A stretch of 54,415 bases of DNA, from the NCBI GenBank assembly GCA_017630155.1, contig JAGBVU010000020.1, forward strand, positions 1 to 54,415, written 5' to 3'. Shown here one piece after another: positions 1 through 7,209 of this stretch (the stretch's first letter is position 1; each line of letters begins with the position of its first letter). Position numbers and translations under genes: made by a program. Below the pieces are notes generated by a model. It had not been told where the DNA came from and made no database searches. It saw only the letters and a program-made list of their open reading frames with translations. The DNA comes from Bacteroidales bacterium. GTDB lineage: Bacteria; Bacteroidota; Bacteroidia; Bacteroidales; UBA932.

Positions 1-568
1 CGTCTTCTCCATCAGCACCAACTGCCTTACCAAGACGTTCCCAGGTTATACCATTATCGTATGATACATACCAATAATCATCCTCTATCTTTAATTGTGG
101 GGTTATACCATCCTCTCCATCATTACCGTCATCACCATCCTCACCATTATCTCCTGCACTACCAACCGAAGGAATTTTATTTCCGGACTCATCCAATATC
201 CACTCACCATCAAGTGTCCAATAATAGACACCATCTGTATCTCTCTTCACTCCGATATTTGGCGTATCCCCATTCCTGCCATGATAGATAGTAACAGAAC
301 CACCCTTGGAGAAATTGACAGTATAACCAATCTCCACACCATCTTCCTCTATGGCTACAACATTGGTAACATAATCGTTATTCTGAAGAGCAGTTATAAT
401 TGCTTGCATTGACTCTATATTCCCATTGAGTTGATCACAAAGGGTCTCCAATCTGGAAATCCTCTCTTCGTGCTCTTTCAACTTGTCCCAAATATCAGAA
501 TCATCAAATTTTTCACACCCCACAAGGACCACTAACGCAAACAATAGAACACTAAACAATCTTTTCAT
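1..568 (-). CDS. DUF4988-type lipoprotein with collagen-like segment (3' part outside window)
   Basis: The reading frame enters from the left edge, so only the N-terminal ~189 residues are visible. It begins with a short signal peptide and a lipobox ending in Cys18 (LVGC), so it should be an outer-membrane or surface lipoprotein. A coiled-coil-like stretch (about residues 20-55) is followed by a region rich in 'DGVEIGY' and 'YWTLDGEW' type motifs and a run of Gly-Asp/Glu-Asp triplets (about 137-154) that resembles a collagen repeat. This arrangement matches, from memory, the N-terminal domain (DUF4988) of Bacteroides PL29-like and other surface lipoproteins, whose function lies in the missing C-terminal part. 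An in-frame ATG six bases upstream (574) is an equally possible start. The catalytic or binding role cannot be inferred. Confidence 0.75.
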   Translation of the reverse strand, partial: MKRLFSVLLFALVVLVGCEKFDDSDIWDKLKEHEERISRLETLCDQLNGNIESMQAIITALQNNDYVTNVVAIEEDGVEIGYTVNFSKGGSVTIYHGRNGDTPNIGVKRDTDGVYYWTLDGEWILDESGNKIPSVGSAGDNGEDGDDGNDGEDGITPQLKIEDDYWYVSYDNGITWERLGKAVGADGED

Positions 569-607
569 AGTCATTCAATATTAGTTACAGCACAAATATC
601 GTAAAAT

Positions 608-625
608 CCAAACACAAAGTGTTGG
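608..625 (-). terminator. Weak hairpin after the TSUP permease gene
   Basis: CCAA(A)CAC - AAA - GTGTTGG forms a 7-bp stem with one bulged A. On the minus strand it lies just after the permease stop and is followed by GATTTTAC, a poor T-tract, so it may be only a weak terminator. Confidence 0.35.
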
Positions 626-633
626 ACTAGAAG

Positions 634-1431
634 CTAAAACTGTTTCCAAAGAAGATAGGCAGACATTATCAGCACAACTACGATAACTGCCACTTTTATA
701 AATTTCTCACCCCATCGTATAGCTACCTTAGATGCCACTACACCGCCTATTACATTGCCCACAGCATAAATTAGGGCGACAGGCCAGTTGATCTGCCCGT
801 GAATGGCAAAAATCACAAGTGCGACCGGCGTGTAGATAACGGTAGTGAGCTGTTTGATGGCATTTGCGTGGGTAAGGTCCTGCCCCAGGAAGAAGAAAGA
901 GGACAAAATCACCAGAATACCTATACCTGCGTGGGTAAATCCGCCGTATATTCCCAAGATGAAGAAAAGGAGGTATTTCCATAAAGTCATCTGCGGGGTA
1001 TAATGGAGGTCAAACCTCTTCATAACTTTATCCTTATCTATAATGAGGAGTATAACTATAAGCGGCAGTAGCACCCCTGAGGCTATCTCCATCACCTGCG
1101 GTGGCAACATTGAGGCCATCTCTGCTCCAAAAAATGCACCCAAAGCCACCGGGACACCCACTCTGGTGGCCAGCCCCACATCCAAAAGACCCTCTTTCTT
1201 ATATATAAAGGAGTTGGTGGAAAACTGCAGCATTACACCGATACGGGATGTGGCATTTGCAATATTTATAGGCATACCCATCGCCATAAAGAGGCCGTAG
1301 GAGATCACTGTAGCCATTCCTGCCACAGTATTGACAAAACCCACAAAAGCTCCGACTATCACCAGCACTGCGATAATCGAAGGGTCCCACCAGGGGGTAT
1401 TCATCAAAAAATCTCCTATTCTCTCTATCAT
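634..1431 (-). CDS. TSUP (TauE/SafE) family membrane permease
   Basis: This 265-residue hydrophobic protein has about eight membrane segments and the duplicated architecture of the TauE/SafE/TSUP family. Glycine-rich helices occur near residues 25-50 (GAFVGFVNTVAGMAT) and 160-175 (GIYGGFTHAGIGIL), which are the paired family motifs. TSUP proteins move small sulfur-containing anions such as sulfite, thiosulfate or sulfoacetate across the inner membrane; the substrate here is unknown. It is the last gene of a minus-strand group behind a TonB-dependent receptor and a His-rich protein, although it also has its own -7 box overlapping the receptor stop codon. Length is typical of the family. Confidence 0.85.
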   Translation of the reverse strand: MIERIGDFLMNTPWWDPSIIAVLVIVGAFVGFVNTVAGMATVISYGLFMAMGMPINIANATSRIGVMLQFSTNSFIYKKEGLLDVGLATRVGVPVALGAFFGAEMASMLPPQVMEIASGVLLPLIVILLIIDKDKVMKRFDLHYTPQMTLWKYLLFFILGIYGGFTHAGIGILVILSSFFFLGQDLTHANAIKQLTTVIYTPVALVIFAIHGQINWPVALIYAVGNVIGGVVASKVAIRWGEKFIKVAVIVVVLIMSAYLLWKQF

Positions 1432-1435
1432 AATA

Positions 1436-1443
1436 CAAAGTTA
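1436..1443 (-). promoter_or_regulatory. -7 box TAACTTTG of the TSUP permease
   Basis: TAACTTTG on the minus strand fits the Bacteroidota -7 consensus TAnnTTTG and ends 4 nt before the ATG, so the transcript would be essentially leaderless. The box overlaps the TAA stop of the upstream receptor gene. No clear -33 TTTG is visible. Confidence 0.5.
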
Positions 1444-3714
1444 GAAAACAAATTTTATACCGAAATAGTATGATCTTGGGGTAGCTGGACCATATACATA
1501 TTTGGAGTCCTTATCCATACCCACATCGAGGTCATCCTGGTACTGGTTCAATATATTCTTCACAGACCCGAAAATCTCCATCTGGTTCTTTCTGGTAATA
1601 TTTACCTTATATGCTGCTCTGAAACTCAAATCTGTAAAGGTAGGGGTCACCTTTTCACAATCCTTTTCCACCCATCCGGCATAGTGTTGGAAGAGCATTG
1701 GCCCTGTAAAGATGGAGTTAAGGGAGAGGGTCAATAGTTCTACCGGTGTATAATCTAAATTGACATATCCGTAATGGTCGGGGCTGTTGTACATTGTGGT
1801 CTGGGCCTCCACATCTTCACTCCACTTGAATGGGGTTTTATACTTGCTCTTCTGAAAGGTGTATCCTCCCTGGATATTGAGAGCTGTGCCATACGCAATC
1901 CTCGCCTCTGCATTGAAGCCACCCACTCTCGCACCATCTTCATTGACCCTTTCAAGAAGGAGATTTCCTTGAGAGTCGTGACCTGTCTCCACCAGAGCAA
2001 AGACATTTTCAAGATCGGTATAGAAACCCTCCAGCAAAAGGTTGATTTGCCACTGTCCTATCTGTTTCCAATAGTCAAACGAGAGATTAGCACTATTTGA
2101 GTACTCAGGGACAAGATCTGGCGACATATGGATCAGAGATACCTCACCCCCGACAGCACCTACGTGAAGGTCCTCGTCATAGATCTGTGGTGCCCTGTAA
2201 CCGCGGGCATATGATGCCCTGAGGGTAATATCTTTGGTAGGGGCATATCTCAGGGTGACGCGGGGAGAGATTATTGGAGATTTGATCATGGAGTGTTTGT
2301 CTGCACGGAGACCCAGGAGGATGCCGTACCTGACATTTTTCCACTCATTCTGGGCATATACACCACCCACGTGGGTCTGTTGGGCAATCTCCCTGTTGTA
2401 CCCGATCATTACATCCTCCAATTGGTCATATGTATAATCAAATCCTGCAGTAAATATTGCCGGCAGGGTCTCGTTCTGGAAGTCGTGAATCCACTGTGCC
2501 CCTGCATTGAGAGTATAATCTTTAGTCCTGCCATAAGCGTCAGGATTTTTCCCTGTACCGAAATATGAATTTCTTCCTATGTGCTGCATTGACACATATA
2601 CGCTCCCTGAGTTTTTGTTATCAGCGGAATAGGCGTCATAGGTAAGTCCTCCTCCATTGATCTGGTGCTCCAGCTGTTCAGCCAGATTTGATTCGTGCGC
2701 AGGGATATCAAGGCTGTCTCCTCCCCTGCGGAATTCGTGGATATGGTGATACTCGAGGGTAAGTTTCTGCCTCTCCCCTATTTTCTGGAATGCTCTGACA
2801 CCCACAGTCTCACTCCTGAGTTTGGGGATATCGGTATAGCCGTCATTATTGTAGTCATATCCGTCACGGCTCCTTATCATAGAGAAAAGGTACGCTCCGG
2901 TGCGTCCATCACCGGAAATAAAGGAACCATTCAAAGAGGTGTTGGCATCAAGGGATTCGCCCCCGATAAGACCGGTCTGATTTGACAACTGGAGAAGTGA
3001 TGAAGTGGGCTCCTTGGTGATTATATTCACTGTACCACCGATAGCATTGGATCCGAACAGGGCTGATCCGCCACCTCTTACCACCTCTACCCTCTCGATC
3101 ATCGAGGCGGGGAGCTGTTCAAGTCCGTAGACCATTCCAAGCGAACTGAAGATGGCCCTGCTGTCAAGAAGCACCTGCGAATACTGCCCCGAAAGGCCAT
3201 TGATCCTCAGCTGAGGAACACCGCAGTTGCCACAATCGTACTCCACCCTAAGACCAGGCTGGAAATTCAGGATCTCGGCAGGGGTCACTGAAGCTGTAGT
3301 TTCAAATTTCTTAGGGGTAACAAGATTGACAATATTTCCTGTCTCCCTCTTCTTGGTCACATACCTGTTGCCTGTCACCACCACCTCTTCCAGCATCTGC
3401 TCATCGGGAGAGAGATAGAAGTGCACCACATAGGTGTCGGGCTTATGAATAGTAATGGTCTGTTTGTGCTCCTGATACCCCACCAGAGTAGCTTTGAAGA
3501 CGTGAATTCCATTGGGGACATTGGTCAGCATAAAGTGACCTGTCTCATCACTGGTAGTATATAGTTGTCCATCGTTTACTACGATGGTTGCAAATGGGAT
3601 ATGCTCCCCTGTTTTTTTGTCAATTATGTGGCCAGTCACACTGGCATCATTTTTTTGTGCATATAGCGACGACACTGCTACACACAATAGCAGCACCGCA
3701 AATATTTTTTTCAT
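1441..3714 (-). CDS. TonB-dependent outer-membrane receptor
   Basis: This is a 757-residue receptor with a signal peptide ending near Ala19-Gln20, a carboxypeptidase-regulatory-like beta-sandwich (about 25-105), a TonB-box-like EEVVVTG (109-115), a plug domain (about 120-240) and a 22-strand barrel ending in a terminal Phe. The plug carries a CGNCG motif at 161-165, in the segment before the conserved RINGL and 'ERVEVVRGGGSALFG' region; a cysteine pair there could form a disulfide or bind metal. It should import a scarce ligand across the outer membrane using TonB energy. The upstream neighbour is a small histidine-rich membrane protein and the downstream one a TSUP permease, which hints at a metal or metal-chelate ligand, but the ligand cannot be read from the sequence. 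Confidence 0.9.
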   Translation of the reverse strand: MKKIFAVLLLCVAVSSLYAQKNDASVTGHIIDKKTGEHIPFATIVVNDGQLYTTSDETGHFMLTNVPNGIHVFKATLVGYQEHKQTITIHKPDTYVVHFYLSPDEQMLEEVVVTGNRYVTKKRETGNIVNLVTPKKFETTASVTPAEILNFQPGLRVEYDCGNCGVPQLRINGLSGQYSQVLLDSRAIFSSLGMVYGLEQLPASMIERVEVVRGGGSALFGSNAIGGTVNIITKEPTSSLLQLSNQTGLIGGESLDANTSLNGSFISGDGRTGAYLFSMIRSRDGYDYNNDGYTDIPKLRSETVGVRAFQKIGERQKLTLEYHHIHEFRRGGDSLDIPAHESNLAEQLEHQINGGGLTYDAYSADNKNSGSVYVSMQHIGRNSYFGTGKNPDAYGRTKDYTLNAGAQWIHDFQNETLPAIFTAGFDYTYDQLEDVMIGYNREIAQQTHVGGVYAQNEWKNVRYGILLGLRADKHSMIKSPIISPRVTLRYAPTKDITLRASYARGYRAPQIYDEDLHVGAVGGEVSLIHMSPDLVPEYSNSANLSFDYWKQIGQWQINLLLEGFYTDLENVFALVETGHDSQGNLLLERVNEDGARVGGFNAEARIAYGTALNIQGGYTFQKSKYKTPFKWSEDVEAQTTMYNSPDHYGYVNLDYTPVELLTLSLNSIFTGPMLFQHYAGWVEKDCEKVTPTFTDLSFRAAYKVNITRKNQMEIFGSVKNILNQYQDDLDVGMDKDSKYVYGPATPRSYYFGIKFVF

Positions 3715-3766
3715 TTTACGGGTTTTATGTTGTTAGTATTAAATTTTCAAAAGGTGGAATAAAAGA

Positions 3767-4114
3767 CTAACAACCGGCCGGAGGGGCGCGCAAAGAGCGG
3801 ATTGATCCTGTATAGAGATCCGCGGTATTGAAATTTTGGAAATTTTTCGATTTTTCCCATTTAACCCCAAAAGAGAGGAGTAGAATGACACCTGCCATAA
3901 GGGCAAGTGAGAGGGAAAGCATAGAAATTACCGTAAACTCAGCTCCTGAGTGGGAGTGACCAGCCTCCGATGAAAAGTGGGAGTGGGTAATTAACTGATT
4001 ATTGACAATATGGGTGTGGAAAAAGAGGTTTGAACTGCACCAAAGAGAGAGGAACAGCACCATAAGAAATGATGCACCGGCAACTCTGAATCTATTGTTT
4101 CCTCCTAATTTCAC
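3767..4114 (-). CDS. Small histidine-rich two-helix membrane protein
   Basis: This 115-residue protein has one hydrophobic helix near residues 12-30, a histidine-rich loop (about 32-57, with HTH, HSH and HSHSG clusters) and a second helix near 62-85, followed by a basic tail. Topology suggests that the His-rich loop faces the periplasm, where it could bind Zn, Cu or Ni. Translation appears to start at GTG (4114): a -7 box ends 5 nt upstream and the first in-frame ATG falls inside helix 1. It precedes the TonB-dependent receptor by 52 nt on the same strand, so co-expression is likely. I recall similar His-rich small proteins beside such receptors in other Bacteroidota, but no function is established to my knowledge. 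Confidence 0.7.
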   Translation of the reverse strand: MKLGGNNRFRVAGASFLMVLFLSLWCSSNLFFHTHIVNNQLITHSHFSSEAGHSHSGAEFTVISMLSLSLALMAGVILLLSFGVKWEKSKNFQNFNTADLYTGSIRSLRAPPAGC

Positions 4115-4119
4115 GGCCG

Positions 4120-4150
4120 CAAAAGTAGCAATTTTTCCTAAACTGACAAC
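4120..4150 (-). promoter_or_regulatory. Promoter of the His-rich protein / TonB receptor cassette
   Basis: On the minus strand, GTTG (4150-4147) is followed after 19 nt by TACTTTTG (4127-4120), matching the Bacteroidota -33/-7 layout with one mismatch in the -33 element. It lies across the 3' end of the ABC-F gene and leaves only 5 nt before the GTG start. Confidence 0.55.
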
Positions 4151-6015
4151 TCCAGCCAGCGCATTTCAAGCTCATCGAGACGACCGATAACCTCACCTAT
4201 ACGGACCGAAGCAGTGGTCAATTCATCACCCGACAGGGTTCCGGAAGAGAGTCCCTCCTCGAGGCGGGATTTCTCTTCATTAAGGGCCTCCATCTCAGCC
4301 TCCACCTGCTCGAGTTCCCTCTGCTCCTTGTAAGTGAGTTTCCTCTTGGCTCCATCATTGTTTTTGGGCTTAACAATCTCTGCCACAGGCTTCTCTTTTT
4401 TCTTAGGAGTCTCTCCCTCTGCTGAGCCCCGCATATCTTTTACATACTGCCTCCACTCGCTGCATTTCCCTACATAATCCTTCACACGCCCTTCACCCTG
4501 GAAAATAAATATATGGTCCGCCAGTTTGTCGAGGAAGAAACGGTCGTGGGATACTATCAGAAGCGATCCAGGGAAATTCTGGAGATACTCCTCAAGGACA
4601 TTGAGGGTCATGATATCCAGATCGTTTGTAGGCTCGTCGAGGATCAGGAAGTTAGGGTTGCGCATCAGCACTGTCAGCAGATAGAGTCTGCGTCTCTCCC
4701 CTCCCGAGAGCTTCGCCACTTTAGTGTAGTGGGTATGGGGAGGGAAAAGGAAATAGTTCAGGAAGGTGCTCACAGGGACTCTATCCCCATTTGCCAGGGC
4801 CACAGTCTCCGCGATGTCGTGCACCACATCAAAGACGGTCTGGTCCGGCTTGAACTCGATCCCTGCCTGAGAATAGTACCCTATCGAAAGGGTCTCACCC
4901 TGCTCGATAATACCGGAGAAAGGTTTGAGATTGCCCATCATCAGGTTAAGGAAGGTACTCTTCCCGACTCCATTGTTTCCGACGATTCCCACTTTCTCGA
5001 AACGGGCAAAATTGTATGTAAAATCTTCAAGCATGCAGCGGCTGCCGTAGTAGAAAGAGAGATTTTTGCAGTCTATTATCTTCTTCCCGAGGCGGGCAGT
5101 CTGCACATTGATATTGACCTTTTTCTCCTCTACGCGTCCCACTGCCCTCTCCTTCAGATCGTAGAAAGCATCTATCCTGTATTTGGCCTTTCCTGTGCGG
5201 GCACAAGGGGTGCTGCGGATCCACTCAAGCTCGCGACGTAGGAGGTTCTTCGCCTTGGTCACCTCTGCAGCAGTGTTTGCAATGCGCTCGTCCCTCTTTT
5301 CGAGGAAATAGGAGTAATTACCTTTATAAGTATAGAGTTCTCCCCCGTCAAGCTCGAGGATGGTATTGCATACGCGGTCGAGGAAATAGCGGTCGTGAGT
5401 CACCATAAAGAGGGTGCAGCGCGACTTCTTAAGGTAATCCTCCAGGAACTCGATTATATCCATATCGAGGTGGTTGGTAGGCTCGTCGAGGATCAGAAAA
5501 TCTGCATTGCGGAGAAGCAGACCCGCTATAGCTACCCTTTTGACCTCTCCTCCGGAGAGCTGCGACATCTTTTTGTCCAGTTCGGGGAGTTTGAGCGATG
5601 TGAGTATCTGCTTAATCTTCTGATCGTAACTCCATCCATCGGCACTGTCCATCGCATTTATCGCCTTCTCGAGCCTCTTCTTGTCATCCGCCAGGAGGGC
5701 CTCCTCATATTCCTGCACCACTTTATAGAGATGCTCTGTCTTCTGGAACACCTCATCGAAGATGGTATTGTCTGGGTCGAATTCGTAGTCCTGCTCCAGG
5801 AATGCGATGGAGATATCTTTCATGAATTTCACCTCACCTCCGCGATCAGATGAATCCTTTCCGGCCAGGATGGCCAGCAGGGATGTTTTGCCCGTCCCGT
5901 TTGGGGCTATTAGGGCAATCTTGTCCCCCTCGTTTATATTAAAACTGATCTTGTCGAAGAGAACCTTCTCCCCGTAAGACTTACTGATATTTTCTACTTG
6001 TAGGTAACTTGCCAT
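4138..6015 (-). CDS. ABC-F family ATPase (Uup-like)
   Basis: This 625-residue protein carries two ABC ATPase domains and no membrane segments. The first has a Walker A NGTGKTS (39-45) and signature LSGGE; the second has a Walker A NNGVGKS, signature LSGGERRRL and 'LILDEPTNDLD' Walker B. A linker joins the domains, and a charged coiled-coil C-terminal tail (about 545-625) resembles the DNA-binding tail of Uup. ABC-F proteins act on the ribosome or in genome stability rather than in transport; the Uup type has been linked to precise transposon excision and ribosome-associated roles. It is monocistronic with its own -7 box 8 nt before the ATG, divergent from the P1 peptidase. Confidence 0.9.
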   Translation of the reverse strand: MASYLQVENISKSYGEKVLFDKISFNINEGDKIALIAPNGTGKTSLLAILAGKDSSDRGGEVKFMKDISIAFLEQDYEFDPDNTIFDEVFQKTEHLYKVVQEYEEALLADDKKRLEKAINAMDSADGWSYDQKIKQILTSLKLPELDKKMSQLSGGEVKRVAIAGLLLRNADFLILDEPTNHLDMDIIEFLEDYLKKSRCTLFMVTHDRYFLDRVCNTILELDGGELYTYKGNYSYFLEKRDERIANTAAEVTKAKNLLRRELEWIRSTPCARTGKAKYRIDAFYDLKERAVGRVEEKKVNINVQTARLGKKIIDCKNLSFYYGSRCMLEDFTYNFARFEKVGIVGNNGVGKSTFLNLMMGNLKPFSGIIEQGETLSIGYYSQAGIEFKPDQTVFDVVHDIAETVALANGDRVPVSTFLNYFLFPPHTHYTKVAKLSGGERRRLYLLTVLMRNPNFLILDEPTNDLDIMTLNVLEEYLQNFPGSLLIVSHDRFFLDKLADHIFIFQGEGRVKDYVGKCSEWRQYVKDMRGSAEGETPKKKEKPVAEIVKPKNNDGAKRKLTYKEQRELEQVEAEMEALNEEKSRLEEGLSSGTLSGDELTTASVRIGEVIGRLDELEMRWLELSV

Positions 6016-6023
6016 TTCGGCGT

Positions 6024-6051
6024 CAAAGTTAGGAGAAAAATCCTATCTTTG
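6024..6051. promoter_or_regulatory. Divergent -7 boxes, ABC-F gene / P1 peptidase
   Basis: TAACTTTG on the minus strand (6031-6024) lies 8 nt before the ABC-F ATG, and TATCTTTG on the plus strand (6044-6051) lies 31 nt before the P1 peptidase ATG. Both match TAnnTTTG. The boxes are 12 nt apart, so the two promoters probably interfere with or regulate each other. Confidence 0.6.
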
Positions 6052-6082
6052 TAGGCAGGAAAATGTTTAAAAATCAAAATAT

Positions 6083-7204
6083 ATGAAAAAAGGTATACTT
6101 CTGCTTGTGTGCGCCATCATTGGGGGCACATCACTGTATGGCCAGCGTCTGAGAGACTATGGCGTCAATTACGGCATCTTCAAAACAGGTGAAAACAACG
6201 CCATCACCGACGTGGCCGGCGTAAAGGTGGGTCACACCACCATTATCGAAGGTGAGAACATCCGCACAGGTGTCACCGCCATTATCCCTCACCAGGGGAA
6301 CATCTTCCAGAACAAAGTCCCTGCTGCAGTATATGTGGGCAACGGTTTCGGCAAACTTGCCGGTACCACCCAGATTATGGAGCTCGGCAATATCGAGACC
6401 CCTATCATCCTGACCAACACCCTCTCTGTAGCGGCAGGTCTGGATGCCCTTATCGACTATACCCTCACCCAGCCGGGCAATGAGAAAGTGCAGTCGGTAA
6501 ATGGTGTCGTAGGTGAGACCAATGACGGTGGGCTCAACGACATCCGCGGCCGCCACGTAAAGAAACAGCACGTACTGGATGCTATCGCAAATGCAGCATC
6601 AGGTCCAGTGGCCGAGGGCAATATCGGTGCAGGTACAGGTACTATATGTTTCGGCTTCAAAGGTGGCATCGGCACCTCATCGAGGGTCCTCCCTACCAGA
6701 TACGGAAGCTACACAGTGGGAGTTATCGTCCAGAGCAACTACGGAGGCGTACTTGAGATCGCAGGTGTCCCTGTAGGGCAATTGCTTGACAAATACAGCT
6801 TCCGCGATGCAGTCCTTCAGGATGTGGACGGCTCCTGCATGATGATTATCGCCACAGATGCTCCCCTTGACAGCAGGAACCTCGAGCGTCTGGCAAAAAG
6901 GGTGATGATGGGTCTTGCCAAGACCGGCGGCATCGCCTCAAACGGTAGTGGTGACTATGTACTTGCCTTCTCCACCTATGAGGGTAACCTGGTAAGCACC
7001 AAAACCAAATTCTACACCCCTACCCTTATGCACAATGACGACATGTCACCCCTTTTCAATGCTGCTATCGAGGCTACAGCAGAGGCCCTCTGGAACTCAC
7101 TTTTCGCTGCCGAGACTATGACAGGAAAGGGTGGCTACACAGTCAACGAACTGCCAGAGGAAGAGGTGGCCAAACTTTTGAAAAAAGCTACAATTAAAAA
7201 ATAA
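6083..7204 (+). CDS. P1 (DmpA/BapA) family aminopeptidase
   Basis: This 373-residue protein has a signal peptide (cleavage near residue 20) and the fold signature of the S58/P1 family, N-terminal-nucleophile enzymes that cut themselves in two and then release N-terminal residues, including D-amino acids or beta-alanine, from peptides. The self-cleavage/nucleophile motif GTSSR is at 197-201, preceded by the conserved TNDGG (146-150) and the 'GAGTGTICFGFKGG' block (182-195). The protein would act in the periplasm. It sits 5 nt upstream of an M16 peptidase on the same strand, so the two form a peptide-degradation operon with the PHP protein behind them. Length is normal for the family. Confidence 0.9.
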   Translation: MKKGILLLVCAIIGGTSLYGQRLRDYGVNYGIFKTGENNAITDVAGVKVGHTTIIEGENIRTGVTAIIPHQGNIFQNKVPAAVYVGNGFGKLAGTTQIMELGNIETPIILTNTLSVAAGLDALIDYTLTQPGNEKVQSVNGVVGETNDGGLNDIRGRHVKKQHVLDAIANAASGPVAEGNIGAGTGTICFGFKGGIGTSSRVLPTRYGSYTVGVIVQSNYGGVLEIAGVPVGQLLDKYSFRDAVLQDVDGSCMMIIATDAPLDSRNLERLAKRVMMGLAKTGGIASNGSGDYVLAFSTYEGNLVSTKTKFYTPTLMHNDDMSPLFNAAIEATAEALWNSLFAAETMTGKGGYTVNELPEEEVAKLLKKATIKK

Positions 7205-7209
7205 AAGAA

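Noticed and set aside
61-412. Plus-strand open frames at the left edge
   Set aside because: They lie opposite the lipoprotein gene with lipobox and repeat region, and their His/Tyr/Ile-rich content is typical of antisense frames.
4513-5241. 242-codon open frame opposite the ABC-F gene
   Set aside because: It is the complement of conserved ATPase motifs, has no recognisable domain, and is explained by codon bias of the real gene.
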